The position numbers were made by a program, and so were the translations under genes. This document shows positions 12,037 to 24,009 of a stretch of 64,000 nt of DNA, in pieces. The notes beneath the pieces were generated by a model. The model was not told the DNA's origin. It did not search any database and saw only the letters and a program-made list of their open reading frames with translations. Source of the DNA: Solanum dulcamara (taxonomy: Eukaryota; Streptophyta; Magnoliopsida; Solanales; Solanaceae); contig NC_077240.1 of assembly GCF_947179165.1 (NCBI RefSeq), forward strand, positions 50,032,501 to 50,096,500, read 5' to 3'. The stretch's first letter is position 1, and every line of letters starts with the position of its first letter.

Positions 12037-12365
12037 AAGCTGGACACCAGACTACAACCAAGTAATTATTGCTAATAAGTCGACATGAGTAGGCAAGACC
12101 ACAGACTTTAGCCGGGTAGCTGTAGCCAAAGGCCGAGCACGGGTTAACTAGACTGCGAACTGTAACCGAGTAACTGTAGCTAGAAAGCCTGAACACTAGT
12201 AAGCTAGACCACATAATGAAATCGGGTATCTGTAACTAAAGAACCAATCACAAGTAAGCTAGACCACGGATTTTAACCAGGTAACTGTAGCTAAAGAACC
12301 GAACACCAGTAAGCTGGACCACGGACTTCCATTAGGTAATTGTATCTAAGGGTTAAAACCAAATT
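12037..12365. repeat. 55-bp minisatellite in the 5' LTR of element I
   Basis: The phrase aagctRgaccac recurs at 12037, 12091, 12146 (as aactagactgc), 12201, 12256 and 12311, giving a period of 54-55 bp. Each unit continues with a cggactt...gggtaactgtagctaa-like body. Solo LTR K holds only one unit (about 15970-16024), so the expansion is private to this copy. Confidence 0.85.
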
Positions 12366-13439
12366 ATGATTAGCGACCAACCGTGCATAATGGGGAGTAC
12401 CTCTAAACCGAGTGCCATCAGTACATCATTCCAGCATGAACTAAATATAAACCGAATTATCGAGGAAACTTCAAAAAATCATAAGCCGAGCGATACAGGA
12501 CTGATAGGAGAATAAGATAGTATGGAGGTAAGGTCACAAGGTTAGTTACTTCCTACCTAAGGCTCATACTATCAGACTCAAGTCTACTATATCAGTCTAC
12601 AGGGAGCTACCCATCTGATACGACTTCAAAAAAGCTCTAAGGCCCAAAGGTACCAACATCGTGCAAGTCTAAGGCAACATTAGTTTAAGCCTAGACTAAG
12701 GACAAACAATCTTCCAAGCATATAACCACAGGCACAACTTTCATTACATGATAAAAACAACCAACAGTCACATGAATCATGTTTACACAGTCCAACAACT
12801 ACCCAAAATGAGGCTTAGGACTTGGATTCTAGGAATTTAGCATGCTCAACACCCAAATCCCTCCAAACTCATACAAATTAATATACAATTGACAAAATGG
12901 AAAATGTGGGATCCACGTCTAAAATTCTAGAATTGGCCTCAAAAATAGGTTCTAAATGTCACCCCAAGCTCATAAATCAACACTATAACATAATTAAGGG
13001 TGGGAAACAATAAGAGATGAGCATGCAACTATAATTCACTAAAAATTGGCTAAAAGATCATAAATGGCATATTCTTTAATTAGCTATGACTTAAGAAGGA
13101 AGCTTCTCCAAACCAAACAAATTACACTACGACGATACTTGTGAAAACCCCCACAGTCTAGCCTAAACAATCACTCAAAATAGAGTTCATATAATCAAGT
13201 TACAACCTCTACAATTTCAATAAAATTCAACTTTAAAAATCACTAGAGCAGTAGATAAATTCATTCTTTTACCTCACATGAAGCTTCTTTTCGGGTTTCT
13301 GAGATCACCATTAGATTCCCCCCAAAATTCCCTTAAAATTAGACCTTTGAATCACCTAATTTGACCTCAAGATGATGGAAAAAACTATATTTGAAATTGG
13401 AGGAGTGAGCTGAAATTCATCTTAGTCTTCATTAAAAGA

Positions 13440-13622
13440 CCAGGTCGATGGCCTTCGCGAACGCGGATACTGTGCTCTGCGAATGTGGAGGCCAAGGAAC
13501 TTGACCTTTATGAATGCGGTAAAAGGCCGTGAACACGTAGGCAAAAGACTCAACCCACCACAAATGCGACCAAGGCTCCACGATCATGGAGACCAAATTC
13601 CTGGACCTTCGCAATTGTAGAG
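13440..13622. repeat. CGAACGCGG-type array in the 5' LTR of element I
   Basis: Degenerate ~30-bp units such as cttcgcgaacgcgg, ctctgcgaatgtggagg and gtgaacacgtagg. The block is homologous to those at 2425 and 17220, with different CpG positions lost in each. Confidence 0.6.
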
Positions 13623-14329
13623 AGAAATTTTCATTGCACCAGATATCAGCTAAAAACCTCATATTTCACCAAGTTCAAAACTTCGATGGGGTGCTCAAAA
13701 TTTATTTGAAATCCCATGCGCCAAATGAGATATGCCACCCTACCAAATTCGATATTTCAGACTCAATGACGCAATCAAAATTTCCATACGAGGTCGTTAA
13801 AAATAAAAGTGGGTCTCACACCCAAGGTCCATTTTGAGCCAAATTCCACAATGGGACTCAAGATTAGACCAGAAGCCTCGAGAAGCAAACGGAGGATTGT
13901 TCCTGACCAAATTCGACATTTCAAAACTAACCGCACTGTTAAAATTTTCATCCGAGTGCATTTTTCAAGAATACTGACCACAGTCAACTATAGGCCAAAT
14001 TTTGAAGGCAAAAGCGCCAAATGTTCCTAAACTCGTATTGATTGCCTCAATAATCATGCTGACTATGCTACTAGTTTAATTTAGACATTTCAGAGCTAGT
14101 GAAACCGTCAGAATTCCATTTTGAGGTCATTTTCCTGAAGTTATGACCGAAGTTAATCTTTTAAGTTATAAAACCTCCAAAATAGGAAAATGGGCCTAAA
14201 ACCCTAAAAATGACTAGGCAACCGAACAATCAGTGCAAAAAAGTCATAAATAACTTGGGGTCGCTACAGAAACGCTCTAAATGATGGAATGAATGCTTAA
14301 ATTCAAAAATGACCCAAAGGGTTATTAGA

Positions 14330-14830
14330 GTAAGCAAGATATATCAGTGCATCCATTGCACTAAGATATCGTAATTCAGGATAAGGTATTTTCTTATTCT
14401 TTTTTGAATTTGGAATGCATCTTTATTCAATCAAGAGATCAATAAACCATCAGAGTACTTAATAAATGTGCTCCATCCACGTAAAGAAAATTCAACACCT
14501 TTTTTTGTATAGATAAATTGTTGAAAAAAGATATTGTTTGTCAAATGCTCAATTTGCAATCAAGACAATATTTTGTCATTTCATGATCTTTCATTTGACA
14601 TTCATTTTTTAAATAATTAAGTTGCCTTTAGAAGTTCTATTAGAGTTTCAATAAGTTTTATGTGGTTTAGTAGTCCTTTTCAAAATCGTAAATATGTGAT
14701 ATTTGATTTGCAATTTTTTTGCAAGAGAATAATGTTTTGTAGTTCTTGCTCACAAATAAAAACACATGGATGAAGATGATATAAAGATGATTTTTCCACA
14801 AAATTTTCTTTTGATTTCACTATTTTCTCA
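14330..14830 (-). pseudogene. Ty1/copia reverse transcriptase fragment
   Basis: On the minus strand, around interruptions, one reads LIETLIELLKAT, then a piece equivalent to the copia stretch before the connection domain (KILS-LQIEHLTNNIFF, FIYTKKG), then DAFQIQ and, in another frame, a YLSAMDALIYLAY-like end (about 14335-14365). These match the palm/connection part of plant Ty1/copia RT (family forms such as LGLQIEH and YLSA.GALMYLA). No LTRs, PBS or other pol domains are visible. It is an old scrap of a different superfamily from everything else here. Confidence 0.7.
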
Positions 14831-15104
14831 TCCTAATTTTAAATAAAGTGTCTTCTCAAAATGAAAATATAAAATTCGAGTAGTGAACATATCTCTAGTT
14901 AATAATTCAAGGTAGTGAATGTTAGAGGGCGATTCAAACCCAAAATATATTGCTCACCTTCTTTAGGGGGCTCATCTTAGTGCGATGTGATGGTGCTATA
15001 AGCATGTCATGACCCGAGACTACCTCTAAGTCATAACACGGTTCTTCGGGTCATAAGTGACCCCAAGATAACCCTTGGTACTAACATAGTCATGAGAAAC
15101 TAAA
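14831..15104. other. Unassigned DNA with a short LTR-end-like piece
   Basis: No coding sense is visible. From 15006 a piece begins TGTCATGACCCGAG and contains two gggtcat-type motifs. It resembles the terminal ~100 bp of an LTR in minus orientation but matches no other LTR in the window closely. It ends at ctaaa, the left TSD candidate of solo LTR K. Confidence 0.5.
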
Positions 15105-18100
15105 TGTCATGACCCAATTTCTCAGGTTATGATGACACCTACTATAACCCACCAGTAGACAAGCCGACCCATATCCCAAAACTGCGAGTAATGGAATGCC
15201 AGGGCAGAAGACAAACAATTTAATCTAACCACAATAATGAAATAATAGGACATACATGAATGGGCGGAAGCTAACAAAATATATACAAATAAAAGATCCC
15301 TCCCAAAACTTGAAAGTCACATGTATAGAGCTATTACAAAAAAGTGTAAAAAATCCCAAAGGTGGATCACGGAAACAGAGCTATCTCAAAAATCAAAAGA
15401 CAGGCAAAATATATGTATAGAGGGAGATGGGTAATTCCAGAATGCAATGTGCTCTCCCTCGCCTCTGATCACGACCACAGATGGCTCGAATCAATGCCGA
15501 TAGCTAGTACTCGAACCTGCATCACGAAACAAATGTAGAGTGTAGTATAAGTACCAAAATAATAGGTACCCAGTAGGCATCATAGGCTAACTAAGAAAGA
15601 TAATCAAAAGTAAACTGAAATGCTAGAATATAACCATAACCAAAGACAGGGCAAGATGTAAATGTAGGTATGTACACGAGGGTACTCAACAAACAAAGAG
15701 CAAAAATCTAGCTAAATTTACAGGGCTCCCATAAATCCGATGGGTATGCTCATGCACAATTCTAAGGTAGCCACCTGACGGACTACCATAAGCCCGATAG
15801 GAGCAATGATAGCTAAAGTAAAATGAACAGAGTCAAAAGAGTTCCAATAATATCACCTATTTCTCCAGACTTGAATCAAACCATCCCAAAGGACTGAAGC
15901 TTAACCCAAAACTGTGACTAGATAATGATTTGAACCAAAGATTCATCCAGGAATCAAAAATAGAACCATGGGTAAGCTAGACTATGGACTTCGATCGGGT
16001 AACTTTAGCTAAGGAGTCGAACATAATTAGGATCAACAGCCAATTGAGTGTCACATGTAGTACCCCCAAATTGAGAGCCATCAATACATCACTCCAAACC
16101 GAACCATATATAACCAGAATCGTCGACAAAAATCCTAGAATCAAGAACCAAGGGATATAGGACCGATAAGAGAATATGCCATTATGAAGGTAAGGTCCCA
16201 AGTTGTATTACTGCCTAGCTAAATCTTAGACTATCAGACTCAAGTCTACTATATCAGTCTACAGGGAGCTAACTGTCCAAAATGACGTCGAAGAAGTTCT
16301 AAGGCCCAACGATACCAAAATTGCACAAATCTAAGGAACAACTAGTCTAATCCTAGACTAAGGCCAGACGTGCTTCCAAACATATAACCACAGGCACATC
16401 ATACATCAGAAGGTATGGATGATCAATAATAACAGGAGTCATGCTTAAGCAGTCCAATAATTTCCTAAAATAATGCCTAGGACACGAGGGAAAAATGATA
16501 GCCTACCTGTATGCCGACCGCGCGCGCTCCAACTCACGGAATTTGAGTTGTCCCTTTCTGAACGACCTCAAAATGTTGCCACACTGTCAAAAATAGAATC
16601 ACAATATCGTTATAGTAGTTTTGACACTAAATTCATAATTTTCAAAGACAGACTAATTTTGGAGTCCAAAATGGGAAATATGGGACCCCCGTTCAAAATT
16701 CTGGAATTGACCCTAAAAACTAGTCCAAAACAGAAACCCAAGCTCAAAAATTAAATTGATAAATAGTACGGGGTTGGAAAAAATATGAATTGATTATGCA
16801 ACGAATTTCCCACAATTCAAGATAAAGGAGCAACTTTGGTAGTTTCTATAAGCATCAAATTCTCAAAAAACAAAGCCCCCATGACGTAAACCAAGCACAC
16901 TACGATGTTCTTTGCGGAAAAACTCAGAAGATAGACTCAAGAATTACTAAAAATGGAGCTAGGATGATCAAGTCACAAAGCTCCAAAAATTCATAAAAAT
17001 TCTAATCCGAAGATAATAATGGAAGCAACAAAAATGGAAATTTACCTCTCACAAAGCTCCTAAATCAATTTATGAGTTCACTAATGGATTCCCCACGAAA
17101 TTCTCTTGAGTTTAGACCTTTGGATCACCACATTTGTTTAAGAAATGGAGGAGAAATAGAAGTGTGAAGAAGGAAATTATGGTTGAGTTCGTCTTTGGTC
17201 TTTTATTAAAAGACCAAGGTTTTTCCCTTCGTGAATGTGTCCTAAGTGGCTCGCAAACTCAGAGGTCAAGGAGTTTGTCCTTCACGAACGCAGCTAGAGG
17301 CCCGCAAATATTGAGGCAAATGGGCCATACCTCCGTGAAAACGTCCCAGGACCCGCGAACGCAGAGGTGAATTTCCTGGACCTCCACGAATGCGTCCAAG
17401 GGCCCACGATCAAAGAGAAAACCCTTGGTTGCACTAGATATTAGCTAAAATGCTGATTTTTACCAAGTTTAAATACTTTGATAGGGTGCTCAAAATTCAT
17501 TTGGAATCCCATGCATGTAAATGAGATATGCTATCCCATGAAATTCGAAGTTCCAAACTCAATAACGCAGTTAATATTTCCATATGAGGTCATTTCGATG
17601 AAAAGTAGGTCCCACATCCAGGGCCATTTTGAGCCTAATTTCATAATGGGCCTCGAGATTAGATCGAAATCCTCGAGAAGTGAACGAACGGTTATTCTAG
17701 ACCAAACTCAATATTCTAGAGCTAACCGTGCTGTTAGAATTTTTATCCAAGTGCGATTTTCAAAAATGTTGATCAAAGTCAACCATAGGCCAAATTCTAA
17801 AGGAAAAAGTACCAAATGACCCCAAACTCATATCGATTTCCTCGGTACTCATGCCAACCACGCTACTAGCCTAAGTTGGCTATTCTGGAGCTGATGGAAT
17901 TGTCATAATTCTATTCTGAGGTCATTTTTTTCCTGAAGTTATGACTGAAGTCAACTTTTCAAGTTATAAAAGCTCCAAAATAGGAAAACAGACCTAAAAC
18001 CCAAACGAATAACTAGGCAACGAATAGTCAGTGTCAGCAAGTCATAAATTACTTGGGGTCTTTCCAAGATCACTCTAAATGACGGAATGAATGCTTTGAT

Positions 18101-18127
18101 TTAAAAATAATCTGGAGGGTCATTATA
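15105..18127 (-). mobile_element. Solo LTR K, same family as element I
   Basis: A 3.0-kb LTR bounded by TGTCATGACCC (15105) and GGGTCATTATA (18127), flanked by CTAAA (15100-15104) and CAAAA (18128-18132), a 4/5 match TSD. It is colinear with the 5' LTR of element I over its whole length. No PBS or coding sequence adjoins either side, so it is a solo LTR. It carries one unit of the 55-bp repeat and a CGAACGCGG-type array (17220-17415). Confidence 0.85.
17220..17415. repeat. CGAACGCGG-type array in LTR K
   Basis: Units such as cttcgtgaatgtgtcc, ccttcacgaacgcagc, cctccgtgaaaacgtcc and acccgcgaacgcagagg. It is homologous to the arrays at 2425 and 13440 and retains the most intact CG steps in its central part. 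Confidence 0.6.
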
Positions 18128-18136
18128 CAAAATATG

Positions 18137-18284
18137 TGTAAGATCCCGAGCGTTTAAAGTCAATATAGTATCTAAATGACCTCGATGTGATTATTGTCGG
18201 GTCAAGTATATTTTTGAAAGTAATAATATAAAATGGAAGAAAAGTAGGTTTCCTAAGTATATGTGTATATGTATATATATATAC

Positions 18285-18327
<43 letters not shown>

Positions 18328-20263
18328 GGAAATGAATCTAAATAGTTTTTGTACTATATTCCTAATCTATATAATGCCAAAACCCTCCAATTCTTCTCAT
18401 TCTCTCTCCCAATTCTTCTTCTACAAAAATTTTCTTTTTACAACAACGCCCTCATGACCTCCATTGAAGACCAAGCTAGGATCCTCTCAAAATCTCCATT
18501 GATCTTCAATATTCCTCAAGCAATTCACTCAAGGTATATGGGTGTTCATCCATGGTAGCTTTCAACCATGGGATTCAATGAATTCCTTCTTGAAGTCACC
18601 AATTTTTATGTCTATAATTCATGGGTCTTCTAAATTCCAAATCCATTTCATAAACTATGGTGTATCTTGTGATCTCTAATCTATTCTATCATAATTTGAT
18701 GATAACTGCATAGAAATTTATTGATCATTGTATTGTTATTTAGGGATTAGGATTTCATTATGGGGGATGAATATGCTTGAAAAATGATGGAAAATTTGGA
18801 AATTCATTGGGGAACCACTGGGGCGGCGCGCTAGAGCAACCCCTTTGAAGTTTAGGGGCTGGGGAGGCGTGCTAGTAAAGTGCCATGCCCTGGTCTTTGA
18901 AGTTTTGTTCCTGGGGTGGTGCGTCGGCAGTGCTCCACCACCCTGATTCTTCCCTACACTACTCCTTTTACTTATTTAATCCTTGCCTCTCATCAACTAC
19001 TCTTTCAATTGCATTAATTATGTTTTATTTATGATTTAACCTCCCAACTAAGCATGCATTACTACTTAAGCACATGTTGTTTCTTTCAAGTATGACTATT
19101 CAAGTATAATCTCAAGTATGTTTTAAATATGAGTTGCATGCAAGTTTATGAAAAAAAGTGACTTAGGATATGAGAAAGGTGAACTAAGACTATTGATTTT
19201 ATATGAAAAGAATGAGTAATGATAGAAGGCCTGCACCCACATTATATAATGATGAACTTAACAAAAAAGGTGACTCAAGATCCTTCATGAGTGACTTGAG
19301 GAACTTAATGAGCTACTCCTATGAACATGTTATGAAGTATGATTATGAAAAGCTATGATTTATGTAAGTATGATCTATTACTATGATATGATTACGATAT
19401 GTATGGGTTGATATACTTAGCACCGAGAGGACTTTGAGGTGGGGGCTCGACTTAAGCTTTAGTAGCAACCTCTAGTCCCTTAAACTACATTGTCACTGTA
19501 AGTTGCCTTTATGGCCTAGCTAGTGGATCCACATATAGAACTTAATACTGACAATGATTGGACAGAGTTTACCTTGGCAAGTAGTCTCCCCCTTTTTGAT
19601 ATGGGATCATCGGATTCTATGTTATACCTCGCATGGTCTTAATGTTGGTTATGATTATCTCCCACATATGTATGCTCTTTTTTATGTTCTTGATAATCTC
19701 AATTATGTCTCTTAATTGCTTTGATCATTACGGTTTCTCTCATGACCTTACTTATTCTCTTCTATATCATGCATATTATTTTGATCAATTCATCTTATGC
19801 TTTATGTTGCAAGGCATGCCCGCATACTTCGTACATTCAAATTTACTAACACATAATTTATTGCCTATATTGTATCATAATATAGGGATTGAAGATTATA
19901 TCCATCCTTCCATACCTGGATAGTTGAGTTGCTATCCTAAGAACATCGGTGAGTCCTCATCTTATCAAGGGCTAGTTATGAGTTTGTTCTTTTTTAAAGA
20001 CTTTCATTACTTTGATATGAGGGTGATCTAGGAATTTGTCTTATCCCCACCCATATTGATTAGTAGAGTCATAGTTGGACAAACTACGTAGAGTCTATGT
20101 TGTCATACTTTGATACTATTATGATTCATGTGTTGAGATTTTCTTATGTCATTTCCATTTTATTTTACCTTATGCATGCTTAAAATATGTGAAGAGGCTT
20201 GATTGGATCCCTTCGGGGTTTTGATTATCATGTCACGGCTTAGCCCTAATTCAGGTCATGACA
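18137..20263 (+). mobile_element. 5' LTR of element D
   Basis: It starts TGTAAGATCCC and ends TCAGGTCATGACA, 2.13 kb, followed after 4 bp by the PBS. Internal landmarks shared with LTRs A, B and C are a putative splice donor AAG|GTATAT at 18534, the block tggcctagctagtggatcc (19512) and the blocks around cacatggtctta. The TATA is unclear: a long AT run (18261-18325) and tatataatg (18367) lie upstream of the donor. Confidence 0.85.
18261..18325. repeat. (AT)n microsatellite
   Basis: A nearly pure alternating TA run with a few GTAT/ACAT units, inside LTR D in the position where the other LTRs of this group have promoter sequence. It is probably replication slippage. Confidence 0.9.
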
Positions 20264-20267
20264 AACT

Positions 20268-20280
20268 TGGTATTAAAGCA
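20268..20280 (+). other. Primer binding site of element D
   Basis: TGGTATTAAAGCA matches the initiator-Met tRNA type TGGTATCAGAGCA with two C-to-T/G-to-A type changes, 4 bp after the LTR end. Confidence 0.8.
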
Positions 20281-20481
20281 TAAGGTTAAAGAGTATCCCA
20301 GGGAGTCCAACATGCTGCATCAAGTAGAGTCTTATTAATGAGTGTGAAGCACGCCACATCTATAAATAGAAGAATATAAGGAGTTTTTAGGAATTTTTCA
20401 CTTCTTTCATGATCTATGTCGTGCGATAGAGTGTACTATAAGACCTCCTCTCCTTAACGATTATTCTTTGTGATTCAAAAA

Positions 20482-20709
20482 ATGCCTCCACGAAGAGCAC
20501 CTTTGCCAAGAGGGGTCTATGCTAATAGAGACCAAGCCCCTCTGGTTCCTCAAGCATATAGTCGGTCCTTTGCCCGACCAAGTGACTAATGCCGAGTTCC
20601 AAACCTCTATCTCTATGCTAGCTTATATTGTGGCCAACTAAGGAGGTGTTGCTCCTCCTAATGCTTCTACTAAGGCATGTAGAATGAGGGACTTTGCAAG
20701 GATAAACTT
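20482..20709 (+). pseudogene. gag N-terminus, element D (interrupted by element A)
   Basis: The ATG at 20482 gives MPPRRAPLPRGVYANRD, matching the starts of the gags of A, B and C (MPLRRYP, MPPRRYP, MVPRRPP). After frameshifts it reaches DFARIN-like text (gactttgcaaggataaac), where LTR A interrupts. The rest of this gag resumes at 41260. The last five bases (aactt, 20705-20709) are the left TSD candidate of A. Nonsense changes precede the break, so it was probably already dead, or decayed later. Confidence 0.8.
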
Positions 20710-22647
20710 TGTAAAACCCCAAAAGTCAAAAAGTTGGAACCAAGGAGAAAAGTCTCAAAATTTTGAACCTTTCCATGATCACGAGACATTCTACGGATCA
20801 TAGACTTTCTACAGCTCATAAAGTTGAGTCGTAGAGTGACCCTTCAAGCAAAGTTTGATGTTGCCCTCAAGTGAGGTTCTATGACTTGCCAGGATGAGTC
20901 GTCGAAGACAGGTAGGGGCGTAAGAACCACCCTGCCTGTTCCTAAATTTTAGAGACTCAATTTTTATGATCTTTTCTCAAACCTGCAGGATGAGTCATTT
21001 AGATGACTCGTTGTTACAAAGACGACTTGTCCGTAGGGACAAATTTCTAGATTTAATGAAGGCCAATTGGGTATATTCCCAAGTTCGGTTCAATGAACCT
21101 AGACACTTTTATGACATGTTCAAAGTGTATAAATATTCAATTCTTCAAATTCCCCTCCTATTCAATTCATTCTCCTAAAATTTTCTTAAAGTCTCTCAAG
21201 GTTTTCTCTCAAAATTCAAGCTAGGGGTTCCAGATTTCTTCAAGGATCTTCTTCAATTGTTAGTGAATTCAATCAAGGTATGTGGGGATTGATTCATGGG
21301 ATCTTTTCACCCATGAAATCCCAAAGATTTCTCTAGTTTTCATTCAATTTACAATTGATTATGAACCCTAATTTTGATGAATTGCATTGGGCTAATTTGA
21401 TTTCATTTTTAAATGTTATCAATGATCTTTATATGCATGTTCTCAAATAAATTGCATGATTTCAAGTTGAATTATAGATGCCTATTCATAAAGCTATATT
21501 TTCAAGCTATAATTATGAATTAAAGATGAGTTTATCACGACTTAAATGATTTTCAATGAAAGTTTTATAAGAGTTAAAGTTGAGATTTATGATTCTAAAG
21601 TTAAAGCTATGATGATGACTAGAGTTAAGCTCAAACGATGTTTTAAAGATGGTGATAAGGACAATTCTCACCAAAGTTGCAGATTCTTATGAATCACTAA
21701 GTAGATGAGCTATCCTAATATGTTTCAAAGAGGGATTGATAGGCAGTTACTATCTTTCCCTACTATGTTATGATTACGTTTTTATGAGTTTCCATTGGGA
21801 TATTTACTAAGCACCGCGAGGGCTTTTAGGTGGGGTTTGGTTTGGTAACGCAGTTAGTTACGTAAGGGTATCCTAGTAGCAACCTAAAGTCCCAAACTAT
21901 GTTGCCCACGTAGGTTTCCTTCATAGCCTAGCTAGTGGATCCATATAGCGCAGTTGAGTTGAGTTGAGTTATCTTTGGAGTATGCCTTGGCATGGTAGCC
22001 TCCCTTGTTTCGATGTAGGAGTCATCGGCCTATCTCGATACAGGAGTCATCGATTTTATATAGTAGCTCACATGGTCTTAGATGTCGGTTAGAGGTCTTA
22101 TCCCACACAAGTTCAAGTTAAAGCTACGAGATGTCAAGTTATGAGTTTATGATAAAGATTTATGATATTCATTGACCATGAGTAATATGTTTTAAATTGC
22201 TTTTAAGATATACTCAAGTTTATTATGATTGATCACGCATCCTATGACATATTGATTATGTTCTTTTATTTGTTCATGCATACCTCACATACTTAGTATA
22301 TTCAATCGTACTAACACATATTTTGCCTACATTGTCTCATAATGTAGGGACGGACGACACTTACGACCACCCCATTCGTGGATAAAGATTTCTTAAGATT
22401 TCAAAGAAGTTGGTGAGTTCTTATTCTACCAAGGATAAGACTTTGATTTATGTTACTATTATTTTCATTTTCTTCTATTGATAGGGTGAGCTTGGAGCTT
22501 GTCCTAAGACCCCATCAAAGATTAGTCCGCTCATCTTTATATTATTCTTTTCCTTATTAATGCGATGTATGCTAAGATAGATTATGGTTGGGATACCTCG
22601 CATCCCCATTGCTGTGTTATAACTAGGCCCTAGGTTGGGTCATGACA
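20710..22647 (+). mobile_element. 5' LTR of element A
   Basis: It starts TGTAAAACCCC and ends GGGTCATGACA, 1.94 kb. It is the same family as LTR B (44432-46653) and as the A 3' LTR fragment. It has TATAAATA (21127-21134) and a consensus splice donor AAG|GTATGT (GT at 21278). About 100 bp present in B and in the A 3' fragment (agactagaggcatgtttagac... region) is deleted here near 22530. Confidence 0.85.
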
Positions 22648-22863
22648 AACTTGGTATCAGAGAACAAGGTTTGGAAGAGTCCTAGGGAGTCTAACATGCC
22701 GCATTAAGTAGAGTCTTATTCATTGGTGTGAAGACATCATAGACATGAATAGGAGGCTATGAAACCTCTTAGGAAAAAGTCTCACTTCTTTAATGATCTA
22801 TGTCATGTGAAAGAGTGGTTCAGCCTTTTCCCTCTAATGCTTATTCTTTGCAATTTTCAGAAT
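21127..22863 (+). promoter_or_regulatory. Putative promoter and leader intron of element A
   Basis: TATAAATA at 21127 is followed 151 bp later by the donor AAG|GTATGT (21278). Just before the gag ATG (22864) lie CTAAT (22834-22838), a pyrimidine-rich tract and TTTTCAG (AG at 22859-22860), a good branch point and acceptor. Splicing 21278-22860 would remove U5 and the PBS and leave ATG 3 nt after the junction. LTRs B, C and D have the same layout. Splicing is inferred from motifs only. Confidence 0.5.
22652..22664 (+). other. Primer binding site of element A
   Basis: TGGTATCAGAGAA differs from the initiator-Met type TGGTATCAGAGCA at one base and lies 4 bp after the LTR end. Confidence 0.85.
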
Positions 22864-23960
22864 ATGCCTCTACGAAGATACCCTGTTAGAAGAAATATGG
22901 TTGAAGAGGAGTAACAAGCTCTGAATGATTCTATGAATGATCAAGTTTCCAATGCCGAGTTTTAAGCGGCCTTTCAAGCATTTTCTCAAGCCATTATGGC
23001 CCAAGTAAATCATGAGGTGGTTGCTCTAGTGAATCTGAATGCTAGTAAAGAGGCAATAAGAGTTCATGATTTCATTAGGATAAATCCTTCAGAGTTTTAG
23101 GGTTCTAAAGTTGATGAGGATCCCCAAGAGTTTATCGATAACATCAATAAGATTGTTGAGATCATGGGGATTAGCCCGGTTGAAAGGAAGGAGTTGGATA
23201 CATACCAATTGAGGGGTGTTTCTCAAATTTGGTTTGATATATGAAAAACTGAGAGGCCTAGAGAGGTGGATCCCATGACTTGGGATGAGTTCAAAGGGGT
23301 GTTTCTTGATCGGGTTTTCCTACTAGAGTTGAGGGAGGCCAAGGTGCAAGAGTTCGTCAACCTTAAGCAAGGTGGTATGATTGTGATGGAGTATGCCCTC
23401 AAGTTTGTTTAATTGTCAAAACATGCTCCATTCATGGTTGCCGACTTTAGAGATCGTATGAGCAAGTTTGTACCGGGTATGTTAGACATAGTTATAAAAA
23501 ATTGCAAAATGGCTATGTTAATCCGAGAGATGGATATATCCAGACTCATGACCTATGCGGAGCAAGTAGAAAGTTGGAAGCTGAAGGTGAAAAATAGGGA
23601 GTCTAAGAGGCCAGGTAACAATGATAGTGAATTCTCTCATGCTAAGTCTGAAAATGGTGAACGTCCTCATTTTTGCCAAAAGTACTCCGGACAAGGGTCT
23701 TCTAATGCTACTACTCAAAAATTTGACAAAGATAAGGTGCCCAATCCTAAACGTCAAAGAGGTTCTCGTATAGGCAAAGTTACTCCCGCATGCAAGAAGT
23801 GTGGTAGGAACCACAAGGGTGAATGTCTAGCCGGGTTGAATGTGTAATACCAGTGTGGTAAGCCGGTTCATCATGCTAAGGAATGCAAGGTCAAAGATGC
23901 TCGTCCTTAAGGCCAAGTTGCTCAAGGTGTCCAGGTACAACCAAAGGGTGGTCAACACAA
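22864..23960 (+). pseudogene. gag polyprotein, element A (broken)
   Basis: The ATG (22864) begins MPLRRYPVRRNMVEEE, then a stop. Further in the same frame come DFIRINPSEF, DEDPQEFIDNINKIVEIMG, YQLRGVSQIWFD and ELREAKVQEFVNLKQG, the usual plant gypsy gag core. The longest open stretch, 23413-23847, continues LSKHAPFMVADFRDRMSKF to the nucleic-acid-binding end CKKCGRNHKGEC and, after a TAA where a Cys codon is expected, YQCGKPVHHAKEC (zinc knuckle). Visible stops: E-stop-Q, F-stop-A, F-stop-G, I-stop-K, V-stop-L. Non-functional. Confidence 0.85.
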
Positions 23961-24009
23961 TACTAGGTTTTATGCCCTCCGTGGTAGGCAAGAGTTGGAG
24001 GAGACGCTC

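Larger units (their letters stand above)
1466..14329 (-). mobile_element. Element I: degenerate Ty3/gypsy chromovirus, interrupted
   Basis: This minus-strand LTR retrotransposon reads right to left: 5' LTR 11192-14329, PBS 11176-11188, gag, protease, RT, RNase H, integrase with chromodomain (to 7104), polypurine tract, then 3' LTR. The 3' LTR is interrupted by solo LTR J and cut at 1465 by LTR H. Sense-strand LTR ends are TGTAATGACTC and TCATGACA-like. Every coding part has stops or frameshifts, and a large deletion joins protease directly to mid-RT, so the element cannot move by itself. No TSD can be checked, because the left end lies beyond H, outside the window. Confidence 0.9.
11192..14329 (-). 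mobile_element. 5' LTR of element I
   Basis: The sequence matches solo LTR K (15105-18127) from tcatgacc near 11194 (K: tgtcatgaccc) to the end motif ggttattaga (K: ggtcattata). It contains a 55-bp minisatellite expanded to about six units (12037-12365) and the CGAACGCGG-type array (13440-13620). The final block (13780-14329) is the one also seen at 6502-7044. The right flank is gtaag; the left TSD partner is outside the window. Its length of 3.1 kb suits Tekay-type elements. Confidence 0.9.

Noticed and set aside
18261..18325. AT run as an origin or scaffold attachment site
   Set aside because: A simple microsatellite within an LTR; nothing else supports such a role.
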